Assembly: GCF_014230315.1 (NCBI RefSeq)
Contig: NZ_JACLAW010000001.1
Span: 186,001-250,000 of the forward strand
Source: Novosphingobium flavum
GTDB taxonomy: Bacteria; Pseudomonadota; Alphaproteobacteria; Sphingomonadales; Sphingomonadaceae
Direction of reading: 5' to 3'
DNA: 64,000 nt
The stretch's first letter is position 1, and each line of letters starts with the position of its first letter. Shown one piece after another: positions 52,956-62,229 of the stretch. The position numbers were made by a program, and so were the translations under genes. The notes beneath the pieces were generated by a model. The model saw nothing but the letters and a program-made list of their open reading frames with translations, made no database searches and was not told the origin of the DNA.

Positions 52956-53720
52956 TCAGTCCACCTTCGCGGCAAGGTTGGCAGAGGGGGCAGGGGCCGC
53001 TCGTTCGAGCGTCGCCACATCGCGGCCCGAGCGCAGCACCAGCACGCCGGGTACGCTGTCGAGCACGATCATGTCTTCGCGCACGGCATAGTTCACCGGC
53101 CCCTCGGCCCCTTGTCCATTGCGGGCGAGGATTGCCGGAACCGGTTTGCCCGGCGCCCAGCCAAGGTAAGTGGAACTGCCGTCGTCATAGACCCGGGCCG
53201 GGAGCAGCGCGGCCTTGCCCTTGGCCTTCCACGCGAAGTTGAGGCTGGCCGGATCGACCGGCGCCGCGCCCGCCGCAAGGCGCGCTTCCTCGGCGGTCAG
53301 GGCCGGGGCGGGCGCAGCAGCGGCCTGAACCGGCTTTTCGGGCTCGGGCGGATAGGTGAAGTGCAGCAAGTAGACCGCCCGGCCCTTGGGCACGGCGACG
53401 AGGTCGAAGAAGTATTGCCGCCGGTCAGTCACCACGGTCAGGTTCGTGCGGGCGCGCGGCGCCAGCGGCTTCACGAACAGCAGGGTCGCGCGCTTGTTCG
53501 GCGTCACCTGCCACAGCGCGGAATCGCCGATCGCCACATTCTCGATATGCTCGTCTTCGGCAAAGGCGATGGTCGCCTGAACCCCGGCGCGGCCCTCGAG
53601 GCGGACGACGGCCTCGGGATCGTAGAGCCGGTGTTCAAGCCTTGCGTCGGCCGCCAGCGCGGGCCCGGTTTGCAGGGCAGGAAGAGCCAGCAGGGCGAGA
53701 AGGGGTAACAGGCGCTTCAC
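52956..53720 (-). CDS. virB9: VirB9/TrbG/CagX-type outer-membrane complex protein
   Basis: This 254-residue protein starts at a GTG overlapping the virB6 stop and has a signal peptide (LLPLLALLALPALQTGPALA). Family motifs are EHRLYDPEAVVRLEGRAG, TIAFAEDEHIENVAIGDS, WQVTPNKRATLLFVKPL and the C-terminal DDGSSTYLGWAPGKPVPAIL. It forms the periplasmic/outer-membrane ring with VirB10, usually also with the lipoprotein VirB7, which is not found here. Confidence 0.88.
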   Translation of the reverse strand: MKRLLPLLALLALPALQTGPALAADARLEHRLYDPEAVVRLEGRAGVQATIAFAEDEHIENVAIGDSALWQVTPNKRATLLFVKPLAPRARTNLTVVTDRRQYFFDLVAVPKGRAVYLLHFTYPPEPEKPVQAAAAPAPALTAEEARLAAGAAPVDPASLNFAWKAKGKAALLPARVYDDGSSTYLGWAPGKPVPAILARNGQGAEGPVNYAVREDMIVLDSVPGVLVLRSGRDVATLERAAPAPSANLAAKVD

Positions 53721-54913
53721 CGCAGGATCTCCGAAGGACTGGCCGGGCGCCGCCAGCGGCTTCCGATGCCCTGCGCGCGCAGGGCGGGCAGGGGCGGCGC
53801 GGTAAGCGGGGAGGGCGTGAAGGTGCTGCGCAATGGCGCCACGTGGGGCGCCGCGTGGGGCGCTGGGTGAGCGGTCGTCGTGATCAGCGCGGCGGTGGTC
53901 TCGCTGGTGCGGCCGGTCGCCGCGCCGCGCCGCATGGTGGTGCTGGCGGCCGGCAACGGGGCCGGGGCAGGGCCCTCGGTGGACCGTTCGGTGCGCTCGC
54001 CGAAATCCGGGGCCAGCCCGAACACCCGCCAGCCCGCAACCATGGTCCCCGCCGTGCGCAGGGCCAGCGCCATCAGCGCGCAGTGGACTGCCGCGACAAG
54101 GAACAGGGCAAAGGCGGGCCGCGCCTCGATCCCTTCCGGCCCGGCCAGGCGCTGGACCACCGGCACGGCCAGTTCGATCGTCAGCGCCCCGCCCAGCACC
54201 GCCAGCTGCGGCGTGACCGCAACCATGACCAGCGCGCGCAGCCAGCCCGCGCAAAGCCCGCGCGAGCCGCGAAACAGCGCCAGCACGATGAACACCGGCC
54301 CCAGCGCCAGCAGCACGGCCAGCACGATCCGCGCCGTCACCAGCAGCCCCACCGTGCCGAGCAGCAGCAGCACCGCCGCCATCCAGACGAGCCCGGACGG
54401 CGCGAAAGCAGCCGTGGCGGCGGGCGCGGCAAGCGGTGCGGTCCCGGCGGGCATCGACGCAGCGGCAGCGGCCTGCTGCTGCTGGGCCATGTCGGCCGCA
54501 TCGGCGATGGCCTGGAACAGCAGGTCGATCCGCCCGGCGAAAAGCTGCGTGGCCTGCCCCTTGGTGCCGACCAGCAGGCTGGCGATCTGGTCCGGCGCGC
54601 CGACCACGAGGTTCCACAGCACGCCCTGATAGGCGATCCAGCTGGTGGCGAAGGTCAGGACCACGCCCAGCATCATCATGCGCCGGGTCAGCGCGGAAAC
54701 GGAGAGCCGTGTACGCCCGGTAAGCAGCGCGAGGGCAAAGACCGCGATGTAAAGCGTCAGCAGGATCGTCAGTGCCGGAAGCAGCGCCCCCTGCGGCCCG
54801 AACAGCCGGGCAAAGGCGCTCGCCGTGGCCTCGCCGGCCATGCAGTCCACCGCCGAAAGGGCGGCGGCCACCCCGTCGGAGGCCGACTGGACGAGCGGAT
54901 CGCAAGTGCTCAT
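53717..54913 (-). CDS. virB6: VirB6/TrbL-type polytopic membrane protein
   Basis: From the ATG giving MSTCDPLVQSASDGVAAAL this is a 398-residue protein. It has an N-terminal periplasmic part, several membrane segments (LPALTILLTLYIAVFALALL, MMMLGVVLTFATSWIAYQ, LVWMAAVLLLLGTVGLLV, ARIVLAVLLALGPVFIVLAL) and the central VirB6 motif with conserved Trp/Phe residues. A low-complexity Ala/Pro/Thr tail follows residue 320. The frame runs 14 residues further upstream, but the ATG at 54913 overlaps the virB4 stop in the usual way. Confidence 0.85.
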   Translation of the reverse strand: MSTCDPLVQSASDGVAAALSAVDCMAGEATASAFARLFGPQGALLPALTILLTLYIAVFALALLTGRTRLSVSALTRRMMMLGVVLTFATSWIAYQGVLWNLVVGAPDQIASLLVGTKGQATQLFAGRIDLLFQAIADAADMAQQQQAAAAASMPAGTAPLAAPAATAAFAPSGLVWMAAVLLLLGTVGLLVTARIVLAVLLALGPVFIVLALFRGSRGLCAGWLRALVMVAVTPQLAVLGGALTIELAVPVVQRLAGPEGIEARPAFALFLVAAVHCALMALALRTAGTMVAGWRVFGLAPDFGERTERSTEGPAPAPLPAASTTMRRGAATGRTSETTAALITTTAHPAPHAAPHVAPLRSTFTPSPLTAPPLPALRAQGIGSRWRRPASPSEILR

Positions 54914-57303
54914 TCGGCTGCCTCGCTCCAGCGCGGAGCCTCGCCGCTCGCCCAATCCGCTCCGGTCAGCGCGGGCAGCCAGGCGCCCGGCGCGTCGCCA
55001 TAGTCGGCGCGAAGGCCGTCCAGCCGCCGCACGGTCGCCTCGCGGCCCGAGAGCACGGCCAGCACTTCCGGCATTCCGGAAAGATCGAGCCGCACCACGA
55101 CCGAGGCATCGGCCTGCTTGACGAGGAAGCAGCGGCTATGCGGCGGCAGGCTGCGCACGATCTGCAATTCATGTTCGGTCAGGCCGAAGCCGGTGCAATG
55201 GTCCTCGGCCCGCGCGCGCGGATTGGGCATGAACAGCATGGTCGCCGTCTGCTCGACCAGCGCGGTCGAAATCCGGCTGTCGAGCGCGTCGCGCGCCGAC
55301 TGGGTGGCAAAGCCGACCAGGGCATTGCGCTTCCTCAGCGTCTTGAGCCAGTCCCTGATCCGCGCGGCGAAAACCGCGTCGTCCAGCGCCTTCCACCCCT
55401 CGTCGATCAGCAGCATGGTCGGCCGCCCGTCGAGCCGTTCCTCGATCCGGTGGAACAGGTACATCATCGTTGGCGTGCGCAGCCGGGGGCTGTCCAGCAG
55501 CGCGGTCATGTCGAAGCCAAGCGTGTCCGCCGAAAGGTCGAGCCGGTCCTCTCCATTGTCGAACAGCCAGCCATGCTCGCCACCTGCCAGCCACGGTGCG
55601 AGCCGCGCGGCAAGGTCTCCCGGTTGCGGGCGGCGATGCCCGGCGAGCAGTTCGCGGAAATGCGACAGGCGGCGCAGGCGCGGATCGTTGGCATAGGCCG
55701 CATCGACCGCCGCGGCGATCGTCGCCAGCTCCTCCGAACCCTGCGCTGCCAGCAGCACGCCGAGCCAGTCGCGCAGGAAGGCGCGGTTTTCCGGGTTGTC
55801 AGGCAATGCCAGGGGATTGAACCCCGTTTGCAGTCCCGTTGCAATGCGGTTGTAAATCCCGCCGATCGCGCGGACGAAGACCTCCGCCCCCCGGTCCTTG
55901 TCGAACAGCACCATGCGCGGGGCAAAGCGCTGGGCCTGCGCGGCAAGGAAGTTCATCGTCGCCGTCTTGCCCGAGCCGGAAGGCCCGATCACGGTGAAAT
56001 TGCCCAGATCACCGGAATGGAAATTGAAGAAAAACGGCGTCGCGCTGGTCGTCTCCAGCACGGCCACGGCCTCGCCCCAGTGGTTGCCCTCGGCCTGCCC
56101 CAAGGCAAAGCCGTGGAGCGAGGCAAACCCCGCCATATTGGCCGAGGAAATCAGCGCGCGCCGCACGATCAGCGCCTCGTTTCCGGGCATCTGGCCCCAG
56201 AAGCCGGGCTCTAGGTTGATCTCCTCGCGCACGGCCACGGCGCCGGCATCACCCAGCGCGGCAGCCACGGCGGCGCTCGCCGGATCAAGCCGGTCCAGCC
56301 GCTCGCTACGCACCAGAACCGAGAGGTGATGATCGCCGAAGCCCACGGCGCCCAGCCCCAGCGCATCGCGCGCGGCATGAAGTTCGGCCCGCTCGGCCAG
56401 CGCATCCTCGTCGGCCGAGCGCAGGCGGCGCAGCGCCAGATCGATCCGCTCGCGCGCCACCTGCCGGTCAGCCGGGGCATAGGTTTCGGTCAGCACCAGT
56501 TCCACTGGCAGGCGCAGCAAGGCGTCGGTCAGGCCCGGGCCTGTGCTGTCCGGATAGTCCTTGAGACTGACCAGCGCGCCGAAGCTTGAACCGCCCGCGC
56601 CCTTCAGTTCCAGCGCATCCAGCCCGAAATTGATCCGGCGATAGGGCAGCATGTGGCCGATGTCGGTCTCGGGCGCGGGGCAGCGCACCGGCTTCATCTC
56701 GCCGTTGTAGAGCGCCGAGAGGAATTCCAGCACTTCCGAGCAAGGCCCGCTCGCGCCCTCGTATTCGCCCAGCAGCCGTGCGCCGTAAGGGCCCAGCGCG
56801 GCGGCCATGCCGGCGGCGGCGAGGCGCAGGGCGCGCAGGTCTTCCGGGGCGGCGCCATCCGGCTCGGAGCGGCGCGAAAGCCGGCGCGACAGGCGCTCGG
56901 CCCAGCCCGCCTTGCCCCGCGCCGGGCGGCGCACGAGGGTGACGAACTGGTCGTTGACGAACATCCGGCCCGAGGCGAGCTGTTCGCGCCAGCGCGCGTC
57001 GATCTGCGCGGCCACGGGATCGGTAAAGGCGGCGGAAAGCGACGGCTCGACCCGGCGGCGGATCACGTGGTGATAGAGCACGAAGCGCGCGTCGAGCGCC
57101 GAGCGCAGCAAAACCTCGCGGGTGGCGGCGTGGGCATCAAGTTCGGCGCTGTCTGCCGTCTCGAAGCCAAGACCGGGAACCAGCAGGGTCAGCATGACCG
57201 AACCGTCGCGCAGGAGGGCCACGTTCTCGCCCAGCAGCGCGCGATAGGGCAGGCGGTCCCCCGCCAGGGCCTCGCGCTGCTGCCAGGATCGGAACAGGGC
57301 CAT
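54910..57303 (-). CDS. virB4: VirB4-type secretion ATPase
   Basis: From the ATG at 57303, after GGAGG, this protein has 797 residues. The C-terminal ATPase has Walker A VIGPSGSGKTATMNFLAA (about 437), Walker B TMLLIDEGWKAL (about 629) and the FATQSARDAL sensor segment. The N-terminal domain has the VirB4 pattern around RRINFGLDAL and SSANMAGFASLHGF. It is the largest energy component of the secretion machine and the most reliable marker of the system. Confidence 0.94.
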   Translation of the reverse strand: MALFRSWQQREALAGDRLPYRALLGENVALLRDGSVMLTLLVPGLGFETADSAELDAHAATREVLLRSALDARFVLYHHVIRRRVEPSLSAAFTDPVAAQIDARWREQLASGRMFVNDQFVTLVRRPARGKAGWAERLSRRLSRRSEPDGAAPEDLRALRLAAAGMAAALGPYGARLLGEYEGASGPCSEVLEFLSALYNGEMKPVRCPAPETDIGHMLPYRRINFGLDALELKGAGGSSFGALVSLKDYPDSTGPGLTDALLRLPVELVLTETYAPADRQVARERIDLALRRLRSADEDALAERAELHAARDALGLGAVGFGDHHLSVLVRSERLDRLDPASAAVAAALGDAGAVAVREEINLEPGFWGQMPGNEALIVRRALISSANMAGFASLHGFALGQAEGNHWGEAVAVLETTSATPFFFNFHSGDLGNFTVIGPSGSGKTATMNFLAAQAQRFAPRMVLFDKDRGAEVFVRAIGGIYNRIATGLQTGFNPLALPDNPENRAFLRDWLGVLLAAQGSEELATIAAAVDAAYANDPRLRRLSHFRELLAGHRRPQPGDLAARLAPWLAGGEHGWLFDNGEDRLDLSADTLGFDMTALLDSPRLRTPTMMYLFHRIEERLDGRPTMLLIDEGWKALDDAVFAARIRDWLKTLRKRNALVGFATQSARDALDSRISTALVEQTATMLFMPNPRARAEDHCTGFGLTEHELQIVRSLPPHSRCFLVKQADASVVVRLDLSGMPEVLAVLSGREATVRRLDGLRADYGDAPGAWLPALTGADWASGEAPRWSEAAE

Positions 57304-57320
57304 GCGCGCCTCCTTGCCCG

Positions 57321-57602
57321 TCAGGCCGCGTAGGAATTGCAACCCCAGCGCCGCCAGTTGGGCACGCGGGGGCAGCGGCTGACTTTCGCCAGCCAGAGGT
57401 CGAACACGCGCGGCTCGCGCAGGCAGGCGAGATAGCCGGCAGCATGGATCGCAAGGGCGATCGGCAGGGCGAGGAACGAGCGGGTGATCAGGAAGACCTC
57501 GGTGGTCACCGCCGCGTTGATCACGAAGAAGGAGTAGGTCACCCCGCCGAACATCTGCGGCCGGGTCAGGGCCCGGTGGATGGGGTGGCGCAGGGCCGTC
57601 AC
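57321..57602 (-). CDS. virB3: VirB3-type inner-membrane protein
   Basis: This 93-residue protein starts at a GTG overlapping the virB2 stop. It begins VTALRHPIHRALTRPQMFGG, the VirB3/TrbD signature (HPLxRALTRPxxxxGV), has two membrane helices and ends with a short polar tail (FDLWLAKVSRCPRVPN). It lies between virB2 and virB4 as in the classical order. Confidence 0.88.
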   Translation of the reverse strand: MTALRHPIHRALTRPQMFGGVTYSFFVINAAVTTEVFLITRSFLALPIALAIHAAGYLACLREPRVFDLWLAKVSRCPRVPNWRRWGCNSYAA

Positions 57603-57898
57603 TGGATCGCCGCCGCCTGCTGGATGCCAGAGACGATCGCGCTCGCCCCGAACAGGACGAAGCAGCCGATGATCACCGTCGCGCCCATCCGCCAGTTGAG
57701 CCGCCCGGTCAGCATCATGAAGCCGACCGCTGCCACGGCCATGACCGCCACCGCCGTGGCGACGTTGCCCATCAGCGTGCCTTGGAGCCATGCCAGCGCG
57801 GCCACGATCGGCCCCGAGCCCTGCGGATTGGCGGCAACGGCCTGGGCAAGAGCGGCCTGCGGAGCAGCGAGCAGGGCGAGGGGAAGGAGGCGGCGCAT
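57599..57898 (-). CDS. virB2: VirB2/TrbC-type pilin
   Basis: This 99-residue protein starts at an ATG after AAGGAGG. It has a signal peptide (LLPLALLAAPQAALAQA), a short polar stretch with GSGPIVAALAWLQGTL, and two hydrophobic helices (NVATAVAVMAVAAVGFMML, MGATVIIGCFVLFGASAIV). Order and size are those of VirB2 major pilins. Confidence 0.88.
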   Translation of the reverse strand: MRRLLPLALLAAPQAALAQAVAANPQGSGPIVAALAWLQGTLMGNVATAVAVMAVAAVGFMMLTGRLNWRMGATVIIGCFVLFGASAIVSGIQQAAAIQ

Positions 57899-57905
57899 GA
57901 TTGTC

Positions 57906-58478
57906 TTATCTCCGCACGGGGTCTGCGAGCCGGGCCATGATCGCGGCGACATAGCCCTGTGTTTCCGGAATTCTGGGGACGCCGCCGGCCTTGGCAACGC
58001 GGCCCGGCCCGGCGTTGTAGGCGGCCAGCGCCTTTTCGAGATCGCCGCCGAAAGCGTCGATCTGCTGGCGCAGGTAGTGGGCGCCGCCTTCGAGGTTGGC
58101 GGCCGGATCGCGCGGGTCGACACCGAGCTGACGCGCCGTGCCGGGCATCAGCTGGGCCAGCCCATGCGCGCCCTTGGGCGAGGTCGCGGCACTGTTCCAG
58201 CGGCTTTCCTGCCAGACCAGCGCCTCGAGCAGCGAAGGCGAGAGATCATAGCGCGCGGCGAGGGCGGCGACGTGGCCCTGCCACTGCGCCGGGGCAGGGT
58301 TGGGCGCGGCGATGGCGGCGGGCATGGAGGTTGCGGCGGGGTGGACGGGGCCGCCAGCCACCCAGCTGAATCCGGCATCGCCCACTTCCATCACGTCGGC
58401 CCGGGCGGGGACGGCCAGCGCGCAGGCCAGCGCAGCGCCTGCCGCGAAAGCTCCTGCTGTCCTGCCCCGTGCGCGCAC
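57906..58478 (-). CDS. virB1: VirB1-type lytic transglycosylase
   Basis: This 190-residue protein starts at a GTG after GAGGGGG. It has a signal peptide (AGAALACALAVPARA) and an SLT domain: the catalytic glutamate in ALVWQESRWNSAATSPKGAH, then GLAQLMPGTARQLGV, YLRQQIDAFGGDLEKALAAY and NAGPGRVAKAGGVPRIPET. It opens peptidoglycan for the secretion channel. It is the first gene of the VirB locus. Confidence 0.9.
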   Translation of the reverse strand: MRARGRTAGAFAAGAALACALAVPARADVMEVGDAGFSWVAGGPVHPAATSMPAAIAAPNPAPAQWQGHVAALAARYDLSPSLLEALVWQESRWNSAATSPKGAHGLAQLMPGTARQLGVDPRDPAANLEGGAHYLRQQIDAFGGDLEKALAAYNAGPGRVAKAGGVPRIPETQGYVAAIMARLADPVRR

Positions 58479-58677
58479 GAAATCCCCCTCGCGTCGTGAT
58501 GCGGCAGGGTAGGCGAGGGCGAAGGTCGGTCACCAGACCCGGTGCGACGAAAGCGGTGGAGGAATTGGCTTTTCCGCCGCGCGCCCACAGCCTTTTCCAC
58601 AGGCGTGACGTATCGGCGGGCCGATGTCCCGAGCCGGCAAGGTCCGGGGGGCTCGTCGCCCCCCGGCGGCTCAGGAC

Positions 58678-58863
58678 TCAGCCGCGCCAGCAGTTGGTCA
58701 CGCGGCGGTGATGCACCCAGCGGGTCACGCAGCGGCGGTGATGTTCGACATGGGTGACGCGGTGGACGACCACCGTGCGGTGCACCACTTCGGCATTGGC
58801 GGCAGCTGGCAGGCCGGCGCCGAGCGAGAGGCCGGCTGCTGCGAGAACGAGAAGCTTTTTCAT
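58678..58863 (-). CDS. Small exported His/Arg-rich protein
   Basis: This 61-residue protein has a signal peptide (MKKLLVLAAAGLSLGAGL, cleavage after ANA). The 33-residue mature part carries clustered His and Arg (VVHRTVVVHRVTHVEHHRRC, then VTRWVHHRRVTNCW) and two cysteines. It could bind metal. An ATG 15 bases earlier is possible, but the AAAGGG site favours the MKKLL start. I do not recognise a named family. Confidence 0.62.
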   Translation of the reverse strand: MKKLLVLAAAGLSLGAGLPAAANAEVVHRTVVVHRVTHVEHHRRCVTRWVHHRRVTNCWRG

Positions 58864-58868
58864 GGATA

Positions 58869-58891
58869 GCCCTTTCAAGCTGGGAAAGGGC
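58869..58891 (-). promoter_or_regulatory. Hairpin covering the ribosome site of the His-rich protein
   Basis: Bases 58869-58876 pair perfectly with 58884-58891 (8 bp, 7-base loop). On the minus strand the 3' arm is GAAAGGGC, which contains the only good ribosome site before the ATG at 58863. Translation may depend on opening this stem. Confidence 0.4.
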
Positions 58892-58920
58892 GCGCCGTCA
58901 GGTCACTTCCGACACGCCCT

Positions 58921-58945
58921 GCGACCGGGAAAACCCCGGGGTCGC
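58921..58945 (-). terminator. GC-rich hairpin downstream of hemA
   Basis: GCGACC at 58921-58926 pairs with GGTCGC at 58940-58945, and GGG at 58927-58929 pairs with CCC at 58935-58937. It lies 61 bases after the hemA stop. No T-run follows on the minus strand, so termination is plausible but not certain. Confidence 0.45.
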
Positions 58946-59006
58946 GCAAAGGGTTGCCAGATGGCCAATTTTTAATGTTCGGAACGTCTGAGGTCCGGAC
59001 GGGCGA

Positions 59007-60221
59007 TCAGGCCGCCAGCTTCAGCTCCAGCCGGTCCCAGATCTCGACGAGCGCGGCGGTAAGGTCGCGCATCATCTCTTCCGTGTGGCTCGGCCCGGGG
59101 GTGAAGCGCAGCCGCTCGGTCCCGCGCGGAACGGTCGGGAAATTGATCGGCTGGACGTAGACGCCGTACTCGGCAAGCAGGATATCGCTGATCCGCTTGG
59201 CCTTGACCGGATCGCCCACCATGAGCGGCACGATGTGGGTGACGGTGTCCATCACCGGCAGGCCGGCATCGGCGAAGAGCTTCTTGAGCAAGGCCGCGGC
59301 GGCCTGCTGGCCATCACGCTCGGCGCTCGACTGCTTGAGATGGCGGACCGAAGCGAGCACGCCCGCGACCAGCACCGGGCTGAGCGAGGTGGTGAAGATG
59401 AAGCCCGGGGCATAGGAGCGGATCACGTCGATGATCTTGGCATCGGCCGCGATATAGCCGCCCATGACGCCAAAGGCCTTGCCCAGCGTGCCTTCGATGA
59501 TGGTGATGCGCTTGGCCGCATCCTCGCGCTCGGAAACGCCGCCGCCGCGCGCGCCGTACATGCCAACCGCGTGGACCTCGTCGATATAGGTCAGCGCGTT
59601 GTACTTGTCGGCAAGGTCACAGATGGCGTGGATCGGCGCGATGTCGCCATCCATCGAATAGACCGATTCGAAGGCGATCAGCTTGGGCAGCTCGGGATCG
59701 GTTTCGGCCAGCAGTTGCTCGAGGTGCTCGACGTCGTTGTGACGGAACACCTTCTTCTCGGCGCCCGAATTGCGGATCCCCGCGATCATCGAGGCGTGGT
59801 TGAGCTCATCGGAAAAGATCACGCACCCCGGCAGGATCTTGGCGAGCGTGGACAGCGTGGCGTCGTTCGAGACGTAGCCCGAGGTGAACAGCAGGGCCGA
59901 TTCCTTGCCGTGCAGGTCGGCCAGCTCTTCTTCCAGCTGGATATGATAGTGGGTGTTGCCGCCGATATTGCGGGTGCCGCCGGAACCCGCGCCGACATTG
60001 TGCAGCGCCTCTTCCATCGCGGCGATCACCTTGGGGTGCTGACCCATCGCGAGATAGTCGTTCGAGCACCACACCGTGATCGGCTTCGGGCCGTTGTGCC
60101 CGGCGAAGCAGCGTGCGTTGGGATAGGCACCCTTGTTGCGCAGGATGTCGATGAATACCCGGTAGCGCCCTTCGGAGTGGAGGCGCTCGATCGCGGAATC
60201 GAAAATCTGATCGTAGTTCAC
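59007..60221 (-). CDS. hemA: 5-aminolevulinate synthase
   Basis: This PLP enzyme condenses glycine and succinyl-CoA in the C4 haem pathway, which is typical of alphaproteobacteria. From the GTG at 60221 the protein has 404 residues, beginning [20 protein letters not shown], the usual family start. The frame extends 19 residues further to an ATG at 60278, but that part is not family-like. The lysine is in [13 protein letters not shown], and the cofactor contacts are in [15 protein letters not shown] and [12 protein letters not shown]. It supplies haem for the many c-type cytochromes in this window and sits alone. Confidence 0.95.
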   Translation of the reverse strand: MNYDQIFDSAIERLHSEGRYRVFIDILRNKGAYPNARCFAGHNGPKPITVWCSNDYLAMGQHPKVIAAMEEALHNVGAGSGGTRNIGGNTHYHIQLEEELADLHGKESALLFTSGYVSNDATLSTLAKILPGCVIFSDELNHASMIAGIRNSGAEKKVFRHNDVEHLEQLLAETDPELPKLIAFESVYSMDGDIAPIHAICDLADKYNALTYIDEVHAVGMYGARGGGVSEREDAAKRITIIEGTLGKAFGVMGGYIAADAKIIDVIRSYAPGFIFTTSLSPVLVAGVLASVRHLKQSSAERDGQQAAAALLKKLFADAGLPVMDTVTHIVPLMVGDPVKAKRISDILLAEYGVYVQPINFPTVPRGTERLRFTPGPSHTEEMMRDLTAALVEIWDRLELKLAA

Positions 60222-60310
60222 GACGTCGACTAGTCCTGCAATGCCACCCGATCCCACAGGCGGCGACGGCTCGGGCACATAACCTATCGACGCGCGGCTT
60301 TCCAGAAGCT

Positions 60311-61249
60311 TTATGACGTGCCCGCCGCAGCTTCGCCCTTGGCAATTGGTCCAATGTGGCTTTCGGGGTCATTTATCCAGTCGATGTCGTGGGCCGGCAG
60401 GATGATCAGGCCCGGCGCACTGCGCCTCAGCGCCCGCAGGGTGACCAGCCAGCGCATCTGCGCGGTGCGCATCGCGCGGTCCGCCCCATAGTCGAGCAGG
60501 TTGGAGCGCAGCCGCAGTTCGCGGTAGCTGGTGGCATAGGGGGCCACGTCTCCGGGCAGCAGGTATTCGCGGCCGCTGGCAAGGCGCACGAAGATCATCT
60601 GCGAGCCGGGGGTGGGCGTGCCGGTCGGGATGACCACGACCCCCGGCGCGACCGCCTGGGGGGCCTTGCCGGCGATCGCCGGGCGCAGGACGAGGGTCGG
60701 CGGCCAGCCCGCGCCGGCAGAGCTTGGCGCGCCGGGGACCTGGGCCGGGTTCAGCCGGGCCCGGCTCAGCGCCATGGCCGAGGCAGGACGGCGGGCAAGG
60801 GCGGCGAGCCCGCCGAGGTGCTGGGGGCGCTCGTTGGTGGCGAGGATCAGGCTGGCGCCGACCAATTCCCGATCGAGCGCTGCCTGGATATCTGCCGAGA
60901 AGGCTTCCCCGTCCATGGCCTGGGCAAGGGTGGGGGTGGTTCCGCTGTCGATCAGGATGGGCCCGCGGCCCGGTACGTCGAGGCGCCAGGCAAGGACGCC
61001 GAACTGGCGCCGCTTCATGCCGCTGCCCGCGGCATAGAGATTGCCGGGCAGCCGGCGCCAGGCCGTGTAATAGACCGTCAGCCCGGTCGGCCGCGCTCCG
61101 TGCATCTCGTCCGACAGGTTGCGCAACGCCTGGATGGTCAGCGGATAGCGCGGCACATCGCGGGCCGGATTGGCCAGGACCAGCCAGTAATAGGGTAGCC
61201 CGACCAGCACCGCGAGAGCCAGCAGCAAGGCATTCAGCCGGTGAGTCAT
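60311..61249 (-). CDS. Metallo-beta-lactamase-fold protein with degraded metal site
   Basis: This 312-residue protein has an N-terminal membrane or signal segment ([20 protein letters not shown]) and an MBL-like core ([20 protein letters not shown]). Where the THxHxDHxGG motif is expected it reads [10 protein letters not shown], so two histidines and the aspartate are replaced. Later motifs LLPGDVAPY and ILPAHDID keep the GD and one histidine. It may be inactive, bind a different metal or act as a scaffold. It is encoded 89 bases upstream of hemA on the same strand. Confidence 0.68.
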   Translation of the reverse strand: MTHRLNALLLALAVLVGLPYYWLVLANPARDVPRYPLTIQALRNLSDEMHGARPTGLTVYYTAWRRLPGNLYAAGSGMKRRQFGVLAWRLDVPGRGPILIDSGTTPTLAQAMDGEAFSADIQAALDRELVGASLILATNERPQHLGGLAALARRPASAMALSRARLNPAQVPGAPSSAGAGWPPTLVLRPAIAGKAPQAVAPGVVVIPTGTPTPGSQMIFVRLASGREYLLPGDVAPYATSYRELRLRSNLLDYGADRAMRTAQMRWLVTLRALRRSAPGLIILPAHDIDWINDPESHIGPIAKGEAAAGTS

Positions 61250-61286
61250 GCCGCTCGCATTTGCTTCCCCCGCAGCGCCCCCGCGC

Positions 61287-62138
61287 TCAGAATATTCCGA
61301 CCCGGCCGAGCCCGTAGGCAGCCAGGGCCGGTTGCAACTGGTCTATCTCATCACCCGCGCGGGTAAACAGCGCAAGATCCGTCTGGTTGCGGGCGAAGTC
61401 CTGCCCCCCGGTGAGGAACTCCACCCGCCTCGCGATCCCCGGCGCGCCGTGGACGAAGCTCACGCCCGGCCCGAAGGCCCCGGCGAGCTCTGCCTCGACC
61501 AGCGGAAAATGCGTGCAGGCCAGGACCACCGTGTCGATCTCCTCGCCGCCGGGCTGGCCGGTTAGCCCTTCGGCCGCCCTTCGATAGACTGCCGGATCGA
61601 CCGCATGGCCGCGCAGCTTGGCCTCGGCCGCCCCGACCAGTTCGCCCGCGCCGAAACGCAGCAGGCGCTTGCCGGCGGCGAACTCGGCCTCGAGCCGATC
61701 GACGTAGCCCTGGCGGATCGTGGCGGCGGTGCCGAGCAGGCCGATCGTGCCCGACCGGGTCAACCCGGCGGCGGGCTTTATCGCCGGGACCGTGCCGACG
61801 ATCGGCACTTCCAGCACTTCGCGCACTGCGGCCAGCGCGATGGTCGATGCCGTGTTGCAGGCGATGCAGACCAGGCGCGGGCGGAACCGTTCGGTCATCC
61901 GTCCCAGCAGGCCCGAGACGCGGGCCGCGATCTGGGCCTCGGTCTTTTCGCCATAGGGCAGGCCGGCATTGTCCGCCGCGTAGATGATCGGGGCCTCGGG
62001 CAGCAGCTTCCTGACCTCAGACAGGACCGAAAGCCCGCCGACGCCCGAATCGAACAGCAGGATCGGCGCTGCCGGGTTGGCCGATAGCGCGGAGTGGGGG
62101 GCGGCAAGAGTGCCGGTGGCGGCGCCGGGTTGGACCAT
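61287..62138 (-). CDS. murI: Glutamate racemase
   Basis: From the ATG at 62138 this protein has 283 residues. It supplies D-glutamate for peptidoglycan. It shows [34 protein letters not shown], the first catalytic cysteine in [12 protein letters not shown] and the second in [13 protein letters not shown]. The frame runs 35 residues further upstream, but that part crosses the promoter gap toward plsY and is not conserved in type. It is divergent from plsY. Confidence 0.94.
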   Translation of the reverse strand: MVQPGAATGTLAAPHSALSANPAAPILLFDSGVGGLSVLSEVRKLLPEAPIIYAADNAGLPYGEKTEAQIAARVSGLLGRMTERFRPRLVCIACNTASTIALAAVREVLEVPIVGTVPAIKPAAGLTRSGTIGLLGTAATIRQGYVDRLEAEFAAGKRLLRFGAGELVGAAEAKLRGHAVDPAVYRRAAEGLTGQPGGEEIDTVVLACTHFPLVEAELAGAFGPGVSFVHGAPGIARRVEFLTGGQDFARNQTDLALFTRAGDEIDQLQPALAAYGLGRVGIF

Positions 62139-62229
62139 ATCGGTGGCATACCTATTTTTTCTCTGCGCGAAAGCAATGACCGTGCTTAAAGAGCCGGCGC
62201 GAACAGGCACGAAGACAGGGGATAATTCC

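Noticed and set aside
50857..58478. An integrative conjugative element or plasmid remnant
   Set aside because: No relaxase, coupling protein, integrase, attachment repeats or partition genes were found, and flanking genes (gdhA, hemA) are ordinary chromosomal genes.
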